From Pimelobacter simplex (lineage in GTDB: Bacteria; Actinomycetota; Actinomycetes; Propionibacteriales; Nocardioidaceae), in the NCBI RefSeq assembly GCF_024662235.1, contig NZ_CP096276.1, positions 1-64,000 of the forward strand: a stretch of DNA of 64,000 nucleotides, read 5' to 3'. Under the pieces are notes generated by a model that ran no database searches, was not told where the DNA came from, and was given only the letters and a program-made list of their open reading frames with translations. The position numbers and the translations under genes are program-made. Below, piece after piece: positions 1 to 7,167 of the stretch. How positions within the stretch are numbered: position 1 is the stretch's first letter; every line of letters starts with the position of its first letter.

Positions 1-158
1 CGGCCGGCCTGGTCATCTCCACGCCGCCGACCGGCAGCGTCTGCACTCTGCTGGGCCTCCTCGAGGACGACCCGATCGACATCAACGGTGCCACTGTTGG
101 CTCGGCGGCCGTCTGGAAGAACACCAGCACCCCGGCTCTGACGATCAGCAACCCCTGA
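1..158 (+). CDS. C-terminal fragment of a secreted repeat-family protein (5' end outside window)
   Basis: Only the last 51 codons are inside the window, ending with TGA at 156-158. The visible tail starts AGLVISTPPTGSVCTLLGLL. It lines up by eye with the end of each repeat unit of the secreted protein at 2867-4195: a G-L-x-I stretch, then GS-x-C, then a leucine-rich turn with acidic residues, an I/V-x-I and a glycine. I therefore infer that it belongs to the same family. The function is unknown. A strong hairpin follows 18 nt after the stop codon, so this is probably the end of its transcription unit. Confidence 0.6.
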   Translation, partial: AGLVISTPPTGSVCTLLGLLEDDPIDINGATVGSAAVWKNTSTPALTISNP

Positions 159-176
159 TCCTCCGAGCTTGACCGC

Positions 177-217
177 ACCGCTGGTGCGGGTCGCAGATCG
201 CGGCCCGCACCAGCGGT
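177..217 (+). terminator. Intrinsic terminator-like hairpin
   Basis: A perfect 14-bp inverted repeat (ACCGCTGGTGCGGG paired with CCCGCACCAGCGGT) encloses a 13-nt loop, 18 nt after the stop of the left-edge gene. There is no T-tract, which is common for actinobacterial terminators. Confidence 0.7.
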
Positions 218-277
218 CGTAGTGCATCCGCGTACTAACGTTCCCCGACAACGACTCTTCGGAGGTCAGCCGCCATC

Positions 278-1390
278 ATGCGCATCCGTGTACCTATGGG
301 CTCGCGCCAACGCCGTTCGATCGTGGCGGTGGCCTCGCTGCTCATGACTGCCTCGTTGCTCATCGCGACGCCCAGTAGCAGCGCACCGGGTGACATCCCT
401 CCGCCGAAATCGATCTCCAACGCCGAGGGCGTCGTCACCATGAGCCAGGGCGCGGTGGCGCGGAAGTCGAAGCTGTACCTCACCATCGGGGGACCGAAGA
501 ACCCGATGTGGGCACTTGCCTACACCGGCTTGAAGAACACACCCGTCGAGGCTCCGGAGACGTATGCGCGCACCTGCCTACGAACCCTCCCGTGCCAGTC
601 CGATCCTTTCTACCAGCCGGCGTGCGCGACTGCCGACCACGCTTCGCGCGCCAAGAGCTGGTACTTCCAGTCGGCCGTGTACCCGGTCGGCCACAGCGCG
701 TCTCGCCTCGACCCGGGGTTGGTCGCCAACATTCCGGTGCAGATGGTCGCCTTCGGTTCCATTCCGGCGACGGCGACGCTGACGATGCGCCTACCCCGGG
801 TGGGGGGCAAGCTGAAGCCGCTGATCGTGCACCAGTGGGGCGGCTACATCGCCACGGCAATGGCCCGCAGCTGCGATCTGACCTTCCAAGGAGACCAGTA
901 CCCCGCGTCGACCTACGTGGAGGGCGAGGTCACGCTGACCTTGTCCAACTTGCGTGTCGACGGCGTGCCGGTGGACGTCAGCTCGTCTTGCCGCACGGAG
1001 AGGCCCGTGCAGCTCGCGCTGTGGAACGACGGCAACTACGCGCCCAACACCGGCGGAAACCTCGGAGCGTTCGACGGCCTTCACCCAGGCTCTCTGGGGC
1101 CGCTCGACTCGCCCTACTACTTCCACCTCAACGGCAAGAGCCTCCCGGCCTCGACGGGCGTGACCGTGCCACCGTTCACCGGTTGCGTCGGCAATGGGGA
1201 CGACATCAGTCCCCTGGTGACGGCGATGGCCTCCGGGCCGAACAACCCGGTGCGAGTGACGCAGTCGCGGCTCTACGCTCACGACGAAGGTATCGACGTC
1301 AACGACATCGGCAAGTGCGTCGATGGCGGGTGCCCGGGAGACGACGCTCCGGTGGCGCCGGAGCGGCCGCCGATCCCCGGCGGGGAGTGA
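278..1390 (+). CDS. Secreted cysteine-containing protein of unknown function
   Basis: 370 aa. The N-terminus has a basic n-region (SRQRRS) and a hydrophobic stretch (VAVASLLMTASLLIA) followed by small residues, so it looks like a Sec signal peptide cleaved near residue 35-40. The mature part is Thr/Ser/Gly-rich with several Cys residues (for example CLRTLPC and SSSCRTE), compatible with an exported disulfide-bonded beta-rich domain. I do not recognise the family. GGAGG lies at 261-265, 12 nt before ATG 278. An in-frame ATG at 296 (MGSRQRR) is an alternative start and would still leave the signal peptide intact. It sits among other exported or cell-wall genes. Confidence 0.7.
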   Translation: MRIRVPMGSRQRRSIVAVASLLMTASLLIATPSSSAPGDIPPPKSISNAEGVVTMSQGAVARKSKLYLTIGGPKNPMWALAYTGLKNTPVEAPETYARTCLRTLPCQSDPFYQPACATADHASRAKSWYFQSAVYPVGHSASRLDPGLVANIPVQMVAFGSIPATATLTMRLPRVGGKLKPLIVHQWGGYIATAMARSCDLTFQGDQYPASTYVEGEVTLTLSNLRVDGVPVDVSSSCRTERPVQLALWNDGNYAPNTGGNLGAFDGLHPGSLGPLDSPYYFHLNGKSLPASTGVTVPPFTGCVGNGDDISPLVTAMASGPNNPVRVTQSRLYAHDEGIDVNDIGKCVDGGCPGDDAPVAPERPPIPGGE

Positions 1391-1430
1391 CGACGGAGCC
1401 ATCCCGAGAACCCCGTCGGCTGGGTAGCCG

Positions 1431-1448
1431 TTGTCACTCACCTGACAA
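1431..1448. promoter_or_regulatory. Inverted repeat TTGTCA-N6-TGACAA (operator-like, copy 1)
   Basis: A perfect 6-bp inverted repeat with a 6-nt spacer. The same arrangement occurs at 4205-4222 upstream of the mce operon, and a one-mismatch version lies about 80 bp downstream of each. It is probably the binding site of a dimeric repressor or activator that is not in this window. Confidence 0.55.
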
Positions 1449-1502
1449 CGGTGTTCGGAGGGGGCAGGCGACACCGACCAGCGAGACAGAGTTCGAGGTG
1501 GG

Positions 1503-1636
1503 GTCACCCAAAAGTTGTCACGCGCGTCACAACATCGAGGTGGCCTCGTCCCTGATCGTGACGATGCCCTTCCCGAACCCGGCGTCGGGGACCTTGACTA
1601 GGCACCTCATGTGAGGGCCGTCACGAGGGAGGAAGC
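1503..1636 (+). repeat. Duplicated control module, copy 1 (upstream of transglycosylase)
   Basis: This 134-bp stretch between the secreted-protein gene and ATG 1637 is repeated at 4267-4399, colinear and mostly identical by eye. The first 34 bases are identical and contain three GTCAC words and TTGTCA-N6-TCACAA (1515-1532). The last part is conserved too (TTGACTAGGCAC, then GTGAGGGCCGTCACGAGGG). Divergence is concentrated in a central stretch of about 15 bp. The pattern fits a shared promoter and leader ending in a GA-rich ribosome binding site. Confidence 0.75.
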
Positions 1637-2815
1637 ATGGGGCGCGTAGCGGCAGTGATCCGTCGGCTGGCCGACAGCGGTCGCCGGGGTATCCGGCATC
1701 GCGCGGCCCCGGCTCGCCACGTGACGGTGGTTCTTCTCGGCGTCCTGCTCGCGACAACGGGCGTTGTGGGCGGCGTCGTGCAGGTGCTGCGGGCGTCGTC
1801 GGCGGAGGTGCCGACGACGGCCGCGGTGCAGAGCACGACGACGGCGGAGGGGGTGACGGAGGCGTCGGTGGTGGCGCCTGCCGTGATGACCGCCCCCGAA
1901 GACGTACGACGGGCGCCGGTCGGCAGGCCGAGCGATCTCCCGGGGTCGCTCGGCTCGGCGCCGCCGGCGGCGGTGCTGGCCTACCAGCGGGCGGCGACGA
2001 TCATGGACACGGCGTCCGCGTGCGGGTTGCCGTGGACGGTGCTGGCGGCCGTGGGGCGGGTCGAGTCCGACCACGGGCGCGGGCCGAAGGGTGATCACCG
2101 GGTCGGGAAGGCCGGGCGGGTCAAGCCGGGGTTCGTGGGTGCTCCGCTCAACGGACGTGGGGGTCGGGGCGAGCTGCCCGACACCGATCTCGGGGCGCTC
2201 GACGCGAACCCGCGCTGGGACGCGCCGGTGGGGCCCCTGGGGCTGCTGCCGGCGACCTGGAGCCGGGTCGCCGTCGATGCCGACAACAACGGGGTGCGCG
2301 ACCCGCAGGACCTCGACGACGCGGCGCTGGCCGCGGCGGTCCTGCTGTGCGCCGACCAGGACCTCAGCACGCGCCAGGGGCTCAAGGCCTCGCTGGCGGC
2401 GTACCACCCGGGCGACGGGTTCGTGCCCACGGTGCTGGCGATCGCCCGCCGCTACGACAAGCAGTCCGCGCAGGTGCCGGCGCCGCCGCCGGTGACGCTG
2501 CCGCTGCCCGCCCTCCCCGGCACCGGTACGACGGTCCCCGCGCGGGTCGGCATGGTCGCGGCGACCCAGGGCCCGCGGGCCACGACGGCGCCCACCGCGA
2601 CGCTCGGGCCCAAGCCCGGCAAGCCGACCACGCCCACCACGCCGTCCGGCAGTGCGACGAGCGGGAGCCCGACCGAGCCGACCGGGAGCCCCACGGACAC
2701 CGCGACGGCCTCGCCGACGGAGACCGACACCGCGACGCAGAGCCCCAGTGCGAGCGCCACGGACCCGGAGTCCCCGATCGATCCCCTGAGCGCCGGTGCG
2801 GGGTCCACTCCGTGA
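1637..2815 (+). CDS. Membrane-anchored MltB/Slt-like lytic murein transglycosylase
   Basis: 392 aa. A basic N-terminus precedes one membrane segment or signal anchor (VTVVLLGVLLATTGVVGGVV, about residues 29-48). The transglycosylase domain spans about residues 110-280. It has the catalytic-Glu motif in AAVGRVESDHGRG and the family pattern GPLGLLPATW followed by VDADNNGVRDPQDLDDAALAA-type residues, as in MltB-like enzymes that cleave peptidoglycan glycan strands. The C-terminal 110 residues are a Pro/Thr/Ser-rich low-complexity tail, probably a wall-spanning spacer. A GGAGGAAG ribosome site precedes ATG 1637. Its control region is duplicated upstream of the mce operon, which suggests shared regulation. 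Confidence 0.8.
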   Translation: MGRVAAVIRRLADSGRRGIRHRAAPARHVTVVLLGVLLATTGVVGGVVQVLRASSAEVPTTAAVQSTTTAEGVTEASVVAPAVMTAPEDVRRAPVGRPSDLPGSLGSAPPAAVLAYQRAATIMDTASACGLPWTVLAAVGRVESDHGRGPKGDHRVGKAGRVKPGFVGAPLNGRGGRGELPDTDLGALDANPRWDAPVGPLGLLPATWSRVAVDADNNGVRDPQDLDDAALAAAVLLCADQDLSTRQGLKASLAAYHPGDGFVPTVLAIARRYDKQSAQVPAPPPVTLPLPALPGTGTTVPARVGMVAATQGPRATTAPTATLGPKPGKPTTPTTPSGSATSGSPTEPTGSPTDTATASPTETDTATQSPSASATDPESPIDPLSAGAGSTP

Positions 2816-2866
2816 CCCTTGTCACGAGCCCCTGACGATTCACTGCCCGCTGTGGAGAGGCAACCC

Positions 2867-4195
2867 ATGATGAAACGACCCCGTCGGCTGCGGGCCCTTC
2901 TCGCGGCAGCGATCACCGCCGTCGCCGTCATGTCCAGCATGACCGGCGCGCAGGCGGCCACGCTCTACCTGCCCTCGGGCGGGCCGGAGATGAACCTCGT
3001 GGCCAGCTACGACGACCCGCGGACCCCGGAGCCGACGATCGTGCCGGGCATCCAGCTGACGCTCATCTACGCCGATGAGTCGATCGACTGCTCCGGCCTG
3101 TCCTTCGGCGGATCCCTGATCAAGCCAGGAACGGTCAAGGGCTATGGCTCACCGATGGCGGAGCTGGGCACCGTCAGCGCCCCTGGGTGCACCAACCCGA
3201 CCTATGGGGCGACGACGCTCGACCTCCTGAGCACGCCGAGGTTCGCAGTGTCGGGCGATGCCACGGGCGGGACGTGGCCGGCGAAGATCACGAACGTGAG
3301 GTGGAAGGTCGCCTGGCCGAGCTGCGACTTCACCATCGAGGGCACCATCGTGGGGCGGCTCGACACCGCGACCCAGGTCTTCACGCCGCTCGGGAACCCG
3401 GGCACCGGACCGTCGTACACGGCGAGTGGCCTGGCGATCGCGGCCAACCCCGCTCCGGTGGGCTCGGCGTGCACGACGCTCGACCTGCAGCCAGGAGACG
3501 ATGTCGGGATCTGTGGCACGTTCCTGAACACCCCGCCCGCGGGCAGCACGGGCGTGGTGCTGCCGACGTCGGTGCCGACCTACACGCCCTCGGGCGGACC
3601 GGCCGTGACCTTGGCGGGCAGCTACGACGATCCGCGGGTCCCGGGGACGGCGATCGGGCCCGGCATCTCGCTCACGCTGATCGAGCCGGCGCAGCCCATC
3701 TACTGCTCGGGGTTCTCGCTCGGTGGGTCGGTGACGAGTCCTGGAACCAGTAGGTCGCTGGGCATGCCGGCAGCCGGTCTGGACGTCCTCGGCGCGCCAG
3801 GGTGCGTCAATCCACTGATGGGGCCGATGACCTTCACCTCGCTCAGCCCCTCGAACCTCGTCCTGGCCGGCAGCCCGGTGGCCGGGAAGTGGCCGGCTCA
3901 GATCGTCGGTGTGAAGTGGAAGGTCACCGCACACCTGTGCGAGCTCTACCTCGAGGGCGCCATCGACGGCACGTTCGACCCCGCGACCCAGGTGTTCACA
4001 CCGGTCGGCAACCCTGGCCCAGGGGCGTCGTCGATGGTGCCGTCGGGGCTCCGGATCGCTGGTACGCCGGCCCCGCCGACGGGCGGGATGTGCCGCACCG
4101 TCGACCTGCTGCCGGGTGATCAGGTCGGCATCCGCGGCACCTTCACCAACACCCCGGCCGCGGGCAGCACCCTGCTGGGTCTGAGCACCCCCTGA
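2867..4195 (+). CDS. Secreted protein with two tandem ~200-residue repeats, unknown function
   Basis: 442 aa from ATG 2867 (GGAGAGG at 2854-2860; ATG 2870 is an alternative). The signal peptide has an MMKRPRRLR n-region, a hydrophobic core and an AQA cleavage site near residue 30. The mature protein is two tandem copies of one domain. Each begins (Y/T)-L/T-PSGGP then V-x-SYDDPR, contains a paired-cysteine core and a W-P-A-x-I-x-x-V-x-W-K-V motif, and ends GTF-x-NTP-x-AGST. The left-edge gene (1-158) ends with the same domain. I infer an exported surface or matrix protein family. I know of no characterised relative. Confidence 0.75.
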   Translation: MMKRPRRLRALLAAAITAVAVMSSMTGAQAATLYLPSGGPEMNLVASYDDPRTPEPTIVPGIQLTLIYADESIDCSGLSFGGSLIKPGTVKGYGSPMAELGTVSAPGCTNPTYGATTLDLLSTPRFAVSGDATGGTWPAKITNVRWKVAWPSCDFTIEGTIVGRLDTATQVFTPLGNPGTGPSYTASGLAIAANPAPVGSACTTLDLQPGDDVGICGTFLNTPPAGSTGVVLPTSVPTYTPSGGPAVTLAGSYDDPRVPGTAIGPGISLTLIEPAQPIYCSGFSLGGSVTSPGTSRSLGMPAAGLDVLGAPGCVNPLMGPMTFTSLSPSNLVLAGSPVAGKWPAQIVGVKWKVTAHLCELYLEGAIDGTFDPATQVFTPVGNPGPGASSMVPSGLRIAGTPAPPTGGMCRTVDLLPGDQVGIRGTFTNTPAAGSTLLGLSTP

Positions 4196-4204
4196 GACCG
4201 TGAC

Positions 4205-4222
4205 TTGTCAGCTGAGTGACAA
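4205..4222. promoter_or_regulatory. Inverted repeat TTGTCA-N6-TGACAA (operator-like, copy 2)
   Basis: Identical arms and spacing to the site at 1431-1448, here 74 bp (start to start) before the second TTGTCA element at 4279-4296. The repetition upstream of two different transcription units argues for a real operator rather than chance. Confidence 0.55.
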
Positions 4223-4266
4223 CGAGGTCCCCGGACATCCGCAGGCCAGCCTGGGTTCGGGTTGTC

Positions 4267-4399
4267 GTCACCCAAAAGTTGTCACGCGCGTCACAACATC
4301 AAGGTGGCATCGTCCCCCAAAGCCACGAGGCTCTTCCCGAACCCAGAGCCGGGGACATTGACTAGGCACGTCATGTGAGGGCCGTCACGAGGGGGAGAC
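4267..4399 (+). repeat. Duplicated control module, copy 2 (upstream of mce operon)
   Basis: Matches 1503-1636 over its whole length with one net deletion and substitutions mainly in the middle. It ends at an ATGGGG like copy 1, but the coding sequence that follows is different. The mce operon starts 136 bp further on, so this module is probably its promoter and leader. Confidence 0.75.
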
Positions 4400-4552
4400 A
4401 TGGGGTGGGCAGCCGAAGCGGTCGGTGAGCCGGCCGTCCGCCGCCGTCGTGCCTCGCAGCGTGCGTTAGCACTCCGTGACCCGATCCACCCCGCACGTAC
4501 GACGTACACCAGCACCGACAGGCAGGAGATCCGCCATGGGCGGCACCGTTGA
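4400..4552 (+). CDS. Possible 50-codon leader ORF or 5' remnant before mce operon
   Basis: The duplicated module ends at ATG 4400, preceded by GGGGGAG. An open frame runs from it to TGA 4550-4552 and overlaps the first mce start codon at 4536. The predicted 50-aa peptide starts MGWAAEAVG and is Arg-rich. Its first bases (ATGGGG) match the start of the transglycosylase gene downstream of module copy 1. It may be a leader peptide, or a relic of the coding end that was copied with the module. There is no independent evidence for translation. Confidence 0.3.
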   Translation: MGWAAEAVGEPAVRRRRASQRALALRDPIHPARTTYTSTDRQEIRHGRHR

Positions 4553-6311
4553 GGTCACCGGACTCACCAAGAGCTTCGGCTCCCAGAACATCTGGAGCGA
4601 CGTCACGCTGACGTTGGCGCCGGGGGAGATCACGGCGCTGCTCGGCCCCTCCGGCACCGGCAAGTCGGTGTTCCTCAAGTCCCTGATGGGCCTGCTGCGT
4701 CCCGAGGCCGGCGTCTGCCTGGTCAACGGGGTCGACATGGTCACCGCCAAGGAGTCGCACCGCCTCGAGCTGCGCAAGAAGTTCGGCGTGCTCTTCCAGG
4801 ACGGCGCGCTGTTCGGCTCGATGAGCGTCTACGACAACGTGGCGTTCCCGCTGCGGGCCCACACCCGCAAGGGGGAGTCCGAGGTCCGTGAGATCACGAT
4901 GCAGAAGCTCGACATGGTCGGGCTGCTCGGCCAGGAGCACAAGCTGCCCGGCGAGATCTCGGGCGGCATGCGCAAGCGCGCGGGTCTGGCCCGCTCGCTG
5001 GTCACCGACCCCGAGATCATCCTGTGCGACGAGCCGGACTCCGGCCTCGACCCCGTCCGTACGGCGAACCTGGCCCAGCTGCTGCTCGACGTCAACGCCC
5101 AGACCGACGCGACGATGCTCGTGGTCACCCACAACATCGAGCTCGCCCGGACGCTGCCCGACAACCTCGGCATGCTCTACCGCCGCCAGCTGGTGATGTA
5201 CGGGCCGCGCGAGCAGTTCCTGCTCACCGACCACCCGGTGGTCTCGCAGTTCATGGCGGGCGACCCGGTCGGCCCGATCGGCATGAGCGAGGAGGTCGAC
5301 CACTCGAGCAACGCCCCGCTCCTGGACGACTACGGCTATCCGGTCGACGGGGGCGGCGGCGCGCCGTCCATGGTCCGGGCGGGAGCCCGGGCGATCGAGG
5401 TGCTGCCGCGCCAGCTGCTGCCTGCCAGCGGCCGGCCCCGGCCGGCCACCGAGCGCCACGCGCGCCGGGTCGCCAGCGGCGAGGCGTCACTGTACGTCGC
5501 CGACGACGAGGAGGCAGACCGACCGCCTGCCCTGACCCGGCCGGACCCCCTGGCACGTGCCCTGGACCAGACGGGCGCCTTCTTCGCGCTCGGTCTGGAC
5601 ACCATCCGGGCCGCCTTCCGGCGCCCGTTCTCGGCGCGCGAGCTGCTCGACCAGTTCTGGTTCGTCACCAGCGTCTCGTGGATCCCGGCGATGCTCATCG
5701 CCATCCCCTTCGGCGCGGTGATCGCGCTCCAGCTCGGCACGCTGACCGTCCAGGTCGGTGCGCAGTCCTTCACCGGCGCCGCGTCGGTCCTCGCCGTCGT
5801 GCAGCAGGCCGCACCCATCGTGACCACCCTGGTGATCGCGGGAGCGGGAGGTGCGGCCATCTGCGCCGATCTCGGGTCACGCACGATCCGTGACGAGATC
5901 GATGCGATGCGGGTGATCGGCATCGATCCGGTGCAGCGCCTCGTCGTGCCGCGCGTGCTCGCCTGCGTCATCGCGGCGGTGCTGCTCAACGGCCTGGTCT
6001 CGGTGGTCGGCGTGCTCGGCGGCTACTTCTTCAACGTCGTCGTCCAGGGCGGTACGCCGGGCGCCTACCTCGCCAGCTTCACCGCACTGGCCCAGATCCC
6101 CGACCTGGTGGTCGGTGAGATCAAGGCCGTCATCTTCGGCTTCCTCGCCGGTGTGGTCGCCTCCTACCGCGGCCTCAACACCCGGCCCGGGCCCAAGGGC
6201 GTGGGGGAGTCGGTCAACCAGTCGGTCGTCGTCACCTTCCTGCTGCTGTTCTTCGTCAACTTCGTCGTCACCACGCTGTACCTCCAGCTCGTGCCCGGGA
6301 AGGGAGCCTGA
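4536..6311 (+). CDS. Mce transporter ATPase fused to YrbE permease (MceG-YrbE-A fusion)
   Basis: 591 aa. Residues 1-250 are an ABC ATPase of the MlaF/MceG type: Walker A GPSGTGKS (37-44), signature ISGGMRKRAGLA, Walker B IILCDEPDSGLDP and the H-loop VTHN. After a roughly 90-residue Pro/Arg-rich linker, about 345-591 form a YrbE/MlaE permease with several membrane helices and the conserved ISSRTIRDEIDAMRVIG-type EQ loop (here GSRTIRDEIDAMRVIGIDP). The expected roles are ATP hydrolysis coupled to lipid import through the Mce complex. The frame is continuous with no stop. ATG 4536 is chosen because AGGAG precedes it by 6-7 nt. Elsewhere these two domains are usually separate proteins. Confidence 0.9.
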   Translation: MGGTVEVTGLTKSFGSQNIWSDVTLTLAPGEITALLGPSGTGKSVFLKSLMGLLRPEAGVCLVNGVDMVTAKESHRLELRKKFGVLFQDGALFGSMSVYDNVAFPLRAHTRKGESEVREITMQKLDMVGLLGQEHKLPGEISGGMRKRAGLARSLVTDPEIILCDEPDSGLDPVRTANLAQLLLDVNAQTDATMLVVTHNIELARTLPDNLGMLYRRQLVMYGPREQFLLTDHPVVSQFMAGDPVGPIGMSEEVDHSSNAPLLDDYGYPVDGGGGAPSMVRAGARAIEVLPRQLLPASGRPRPATERHARRVASGEASLYVADDEEADRPPALTRPDPLARALDQTGAFFALGLDTIRAAFRRPFSARELLDQFWFVTSVSWIPAMLIAIPFGAVIALQLGTLTVQVGAQSFTGAASVLAVVQQAAPIVTTLVIAGAGGAAICADLGSRTIRDEIDAMRVIGIDPVQRLVVPRVLACVIAAVLLNGLVSVVGVLGGYFFNVVVQGGTPGAYLASFTALAQIPDLVVGEIKAVIFGFLAGVVASYRGLNTRPGPKGVGESVNQSVVVTFLLLFFVNFVVTTLYLQLVPGKGA

Positions 6312-6312
6312 G

Positions 6313-7167
6313 ATGGCCATCGCCAGCCGTCCACCCGTCGCGGTGGCCAAGCGGCCCTGGTGGGACCGTCGCCTCGACCGGCTCGTGCAGTCGGGCCGGG
6401 ACGTCCGCTTCTACGGCCGGGTCCTGGCCGGCATCCCGAAGGCGCTGCGGCTCTACCCCAAGGAGGTCTGGCGGGTCCTGTCCGAGGTCAGCTTCGGCAC
6501 CGGCGCGCTCGCCGTCATCGGCGGCACCGTCGGCGTGATGACCGGGATGAGCCTGTTCGTCGGCACCGTCGTGGGCCTCCAGGGCTACGCCGCGCTCGAC
6601 CAGATCGGCACGAGCGCCCTCAACGGCTTCATCTCCGCCTACTTCAACACCCGTGAGATCGCGCCGCTGGTCGCGGCCCTGGCCATGTCGGCCACGGTCG
6701 GCGCCGGGTTCACCGCCCAGTTGGGCGCGATGCGGATCAGCGAGGAGATCGACGCCGTCAAGGTGATCGGCCTCGACGCGGTGCCCTTCCTCGTCTCGAC
6801 CCGGGTGGTGGCGGGATTCATCGCGATCATCCCGCTCTACGTGATCGGCCTGCTGACGTCCTATGCCGGCAGCCGCCTGGTCACCGTGCAGATGCGCGGT
6901 CAGTCGGCCGGTACCTACGACCACTACTTCCAGCTGTTCCTGCCGCCGGTCGACATCCTCCTGTCCTTCGGCAAGGTGCTGGTGTTCGCCGTGCTCGTCA
7001 TCCTCATCCACTGCCGCCTCGGCTTCTTCGCCAAGGGCGGACCGGCCGGGGTGGGCGTCGCCGTGGGTCGTTCGGTACGCCGCACGCTCGTCGTCGTCGC
7101 GCTGCTCGACCTGGCCCTGTCGATGGCGATGTGGGGCACCACGACCACCGTCAGGATCGCCGGATGA
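6313..7167 (+). CDS. YrbE-family permease of Mce system (YrbE-B)
   Basis: 284 aa, starting 1 nt after the previous stop codon. It has a typical MlaE/YrbE permease pattern: an N-terminal amphipathic region, then about five hydrophobic segments. The cytoplasmic coupling loop contains LGAMRISEEIDAVKVIGLDA, as in the partner permease domain. It would pair with the YrbE half of the upstream fusion to form the inner-membrane channel of the Mce importer. Translational coupling is likely from the tight spacing. The next gene overlaps its stop by 4 nt (ATGA). Confidence 0.92.
   Translation: MAIASRPPVAVAKRPWWDRRLDRLVQSGRDVRFYGRVLAGIPKALRLYPKEVWRVLSEVSFGTGALAVIGGTVGVMTGMSLFVGTVVGLQGYAALDQIGTSALNGFISAYFNTREIAPLVAALAMSATVGAGFTAQLGAMRISEEIDAVKVIGLDAVPFLVSTRVVAGFIAIIPLYVIGLLTSYAGSRLVTVQMRGQSAGTYDHYFQLFLPPVDILLSFGKVLVFAVLVILIHCRLGFFAKGGPAGVGVAVGRSVRRTLVVVALLDLALSMAMWGTTTTVRIAG

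Noticed and set aside
508..1614. Alternative 368-codon frame over the first secreted gene
   Set aside because: Arg-rich with no start signal. The frame at 278 has a signal peptide and a GGAGG upstream.
1533..1636. c-di-AMP (ydaO) riboswitch in front of the transglycosylase
   Set aside because: Such riboswitches often precede wall hydrolases in Actinobacteria, but the conserved core motifs could not be found, and the same segment precedes mce.
4205..4399. KstR/KstR2-type steroid operator at the mce operon
   Set aside because: The visible sites are TTGTCA-based and do not match the KstR consensus, so a cholesterol-type mce4 assignment was not made.
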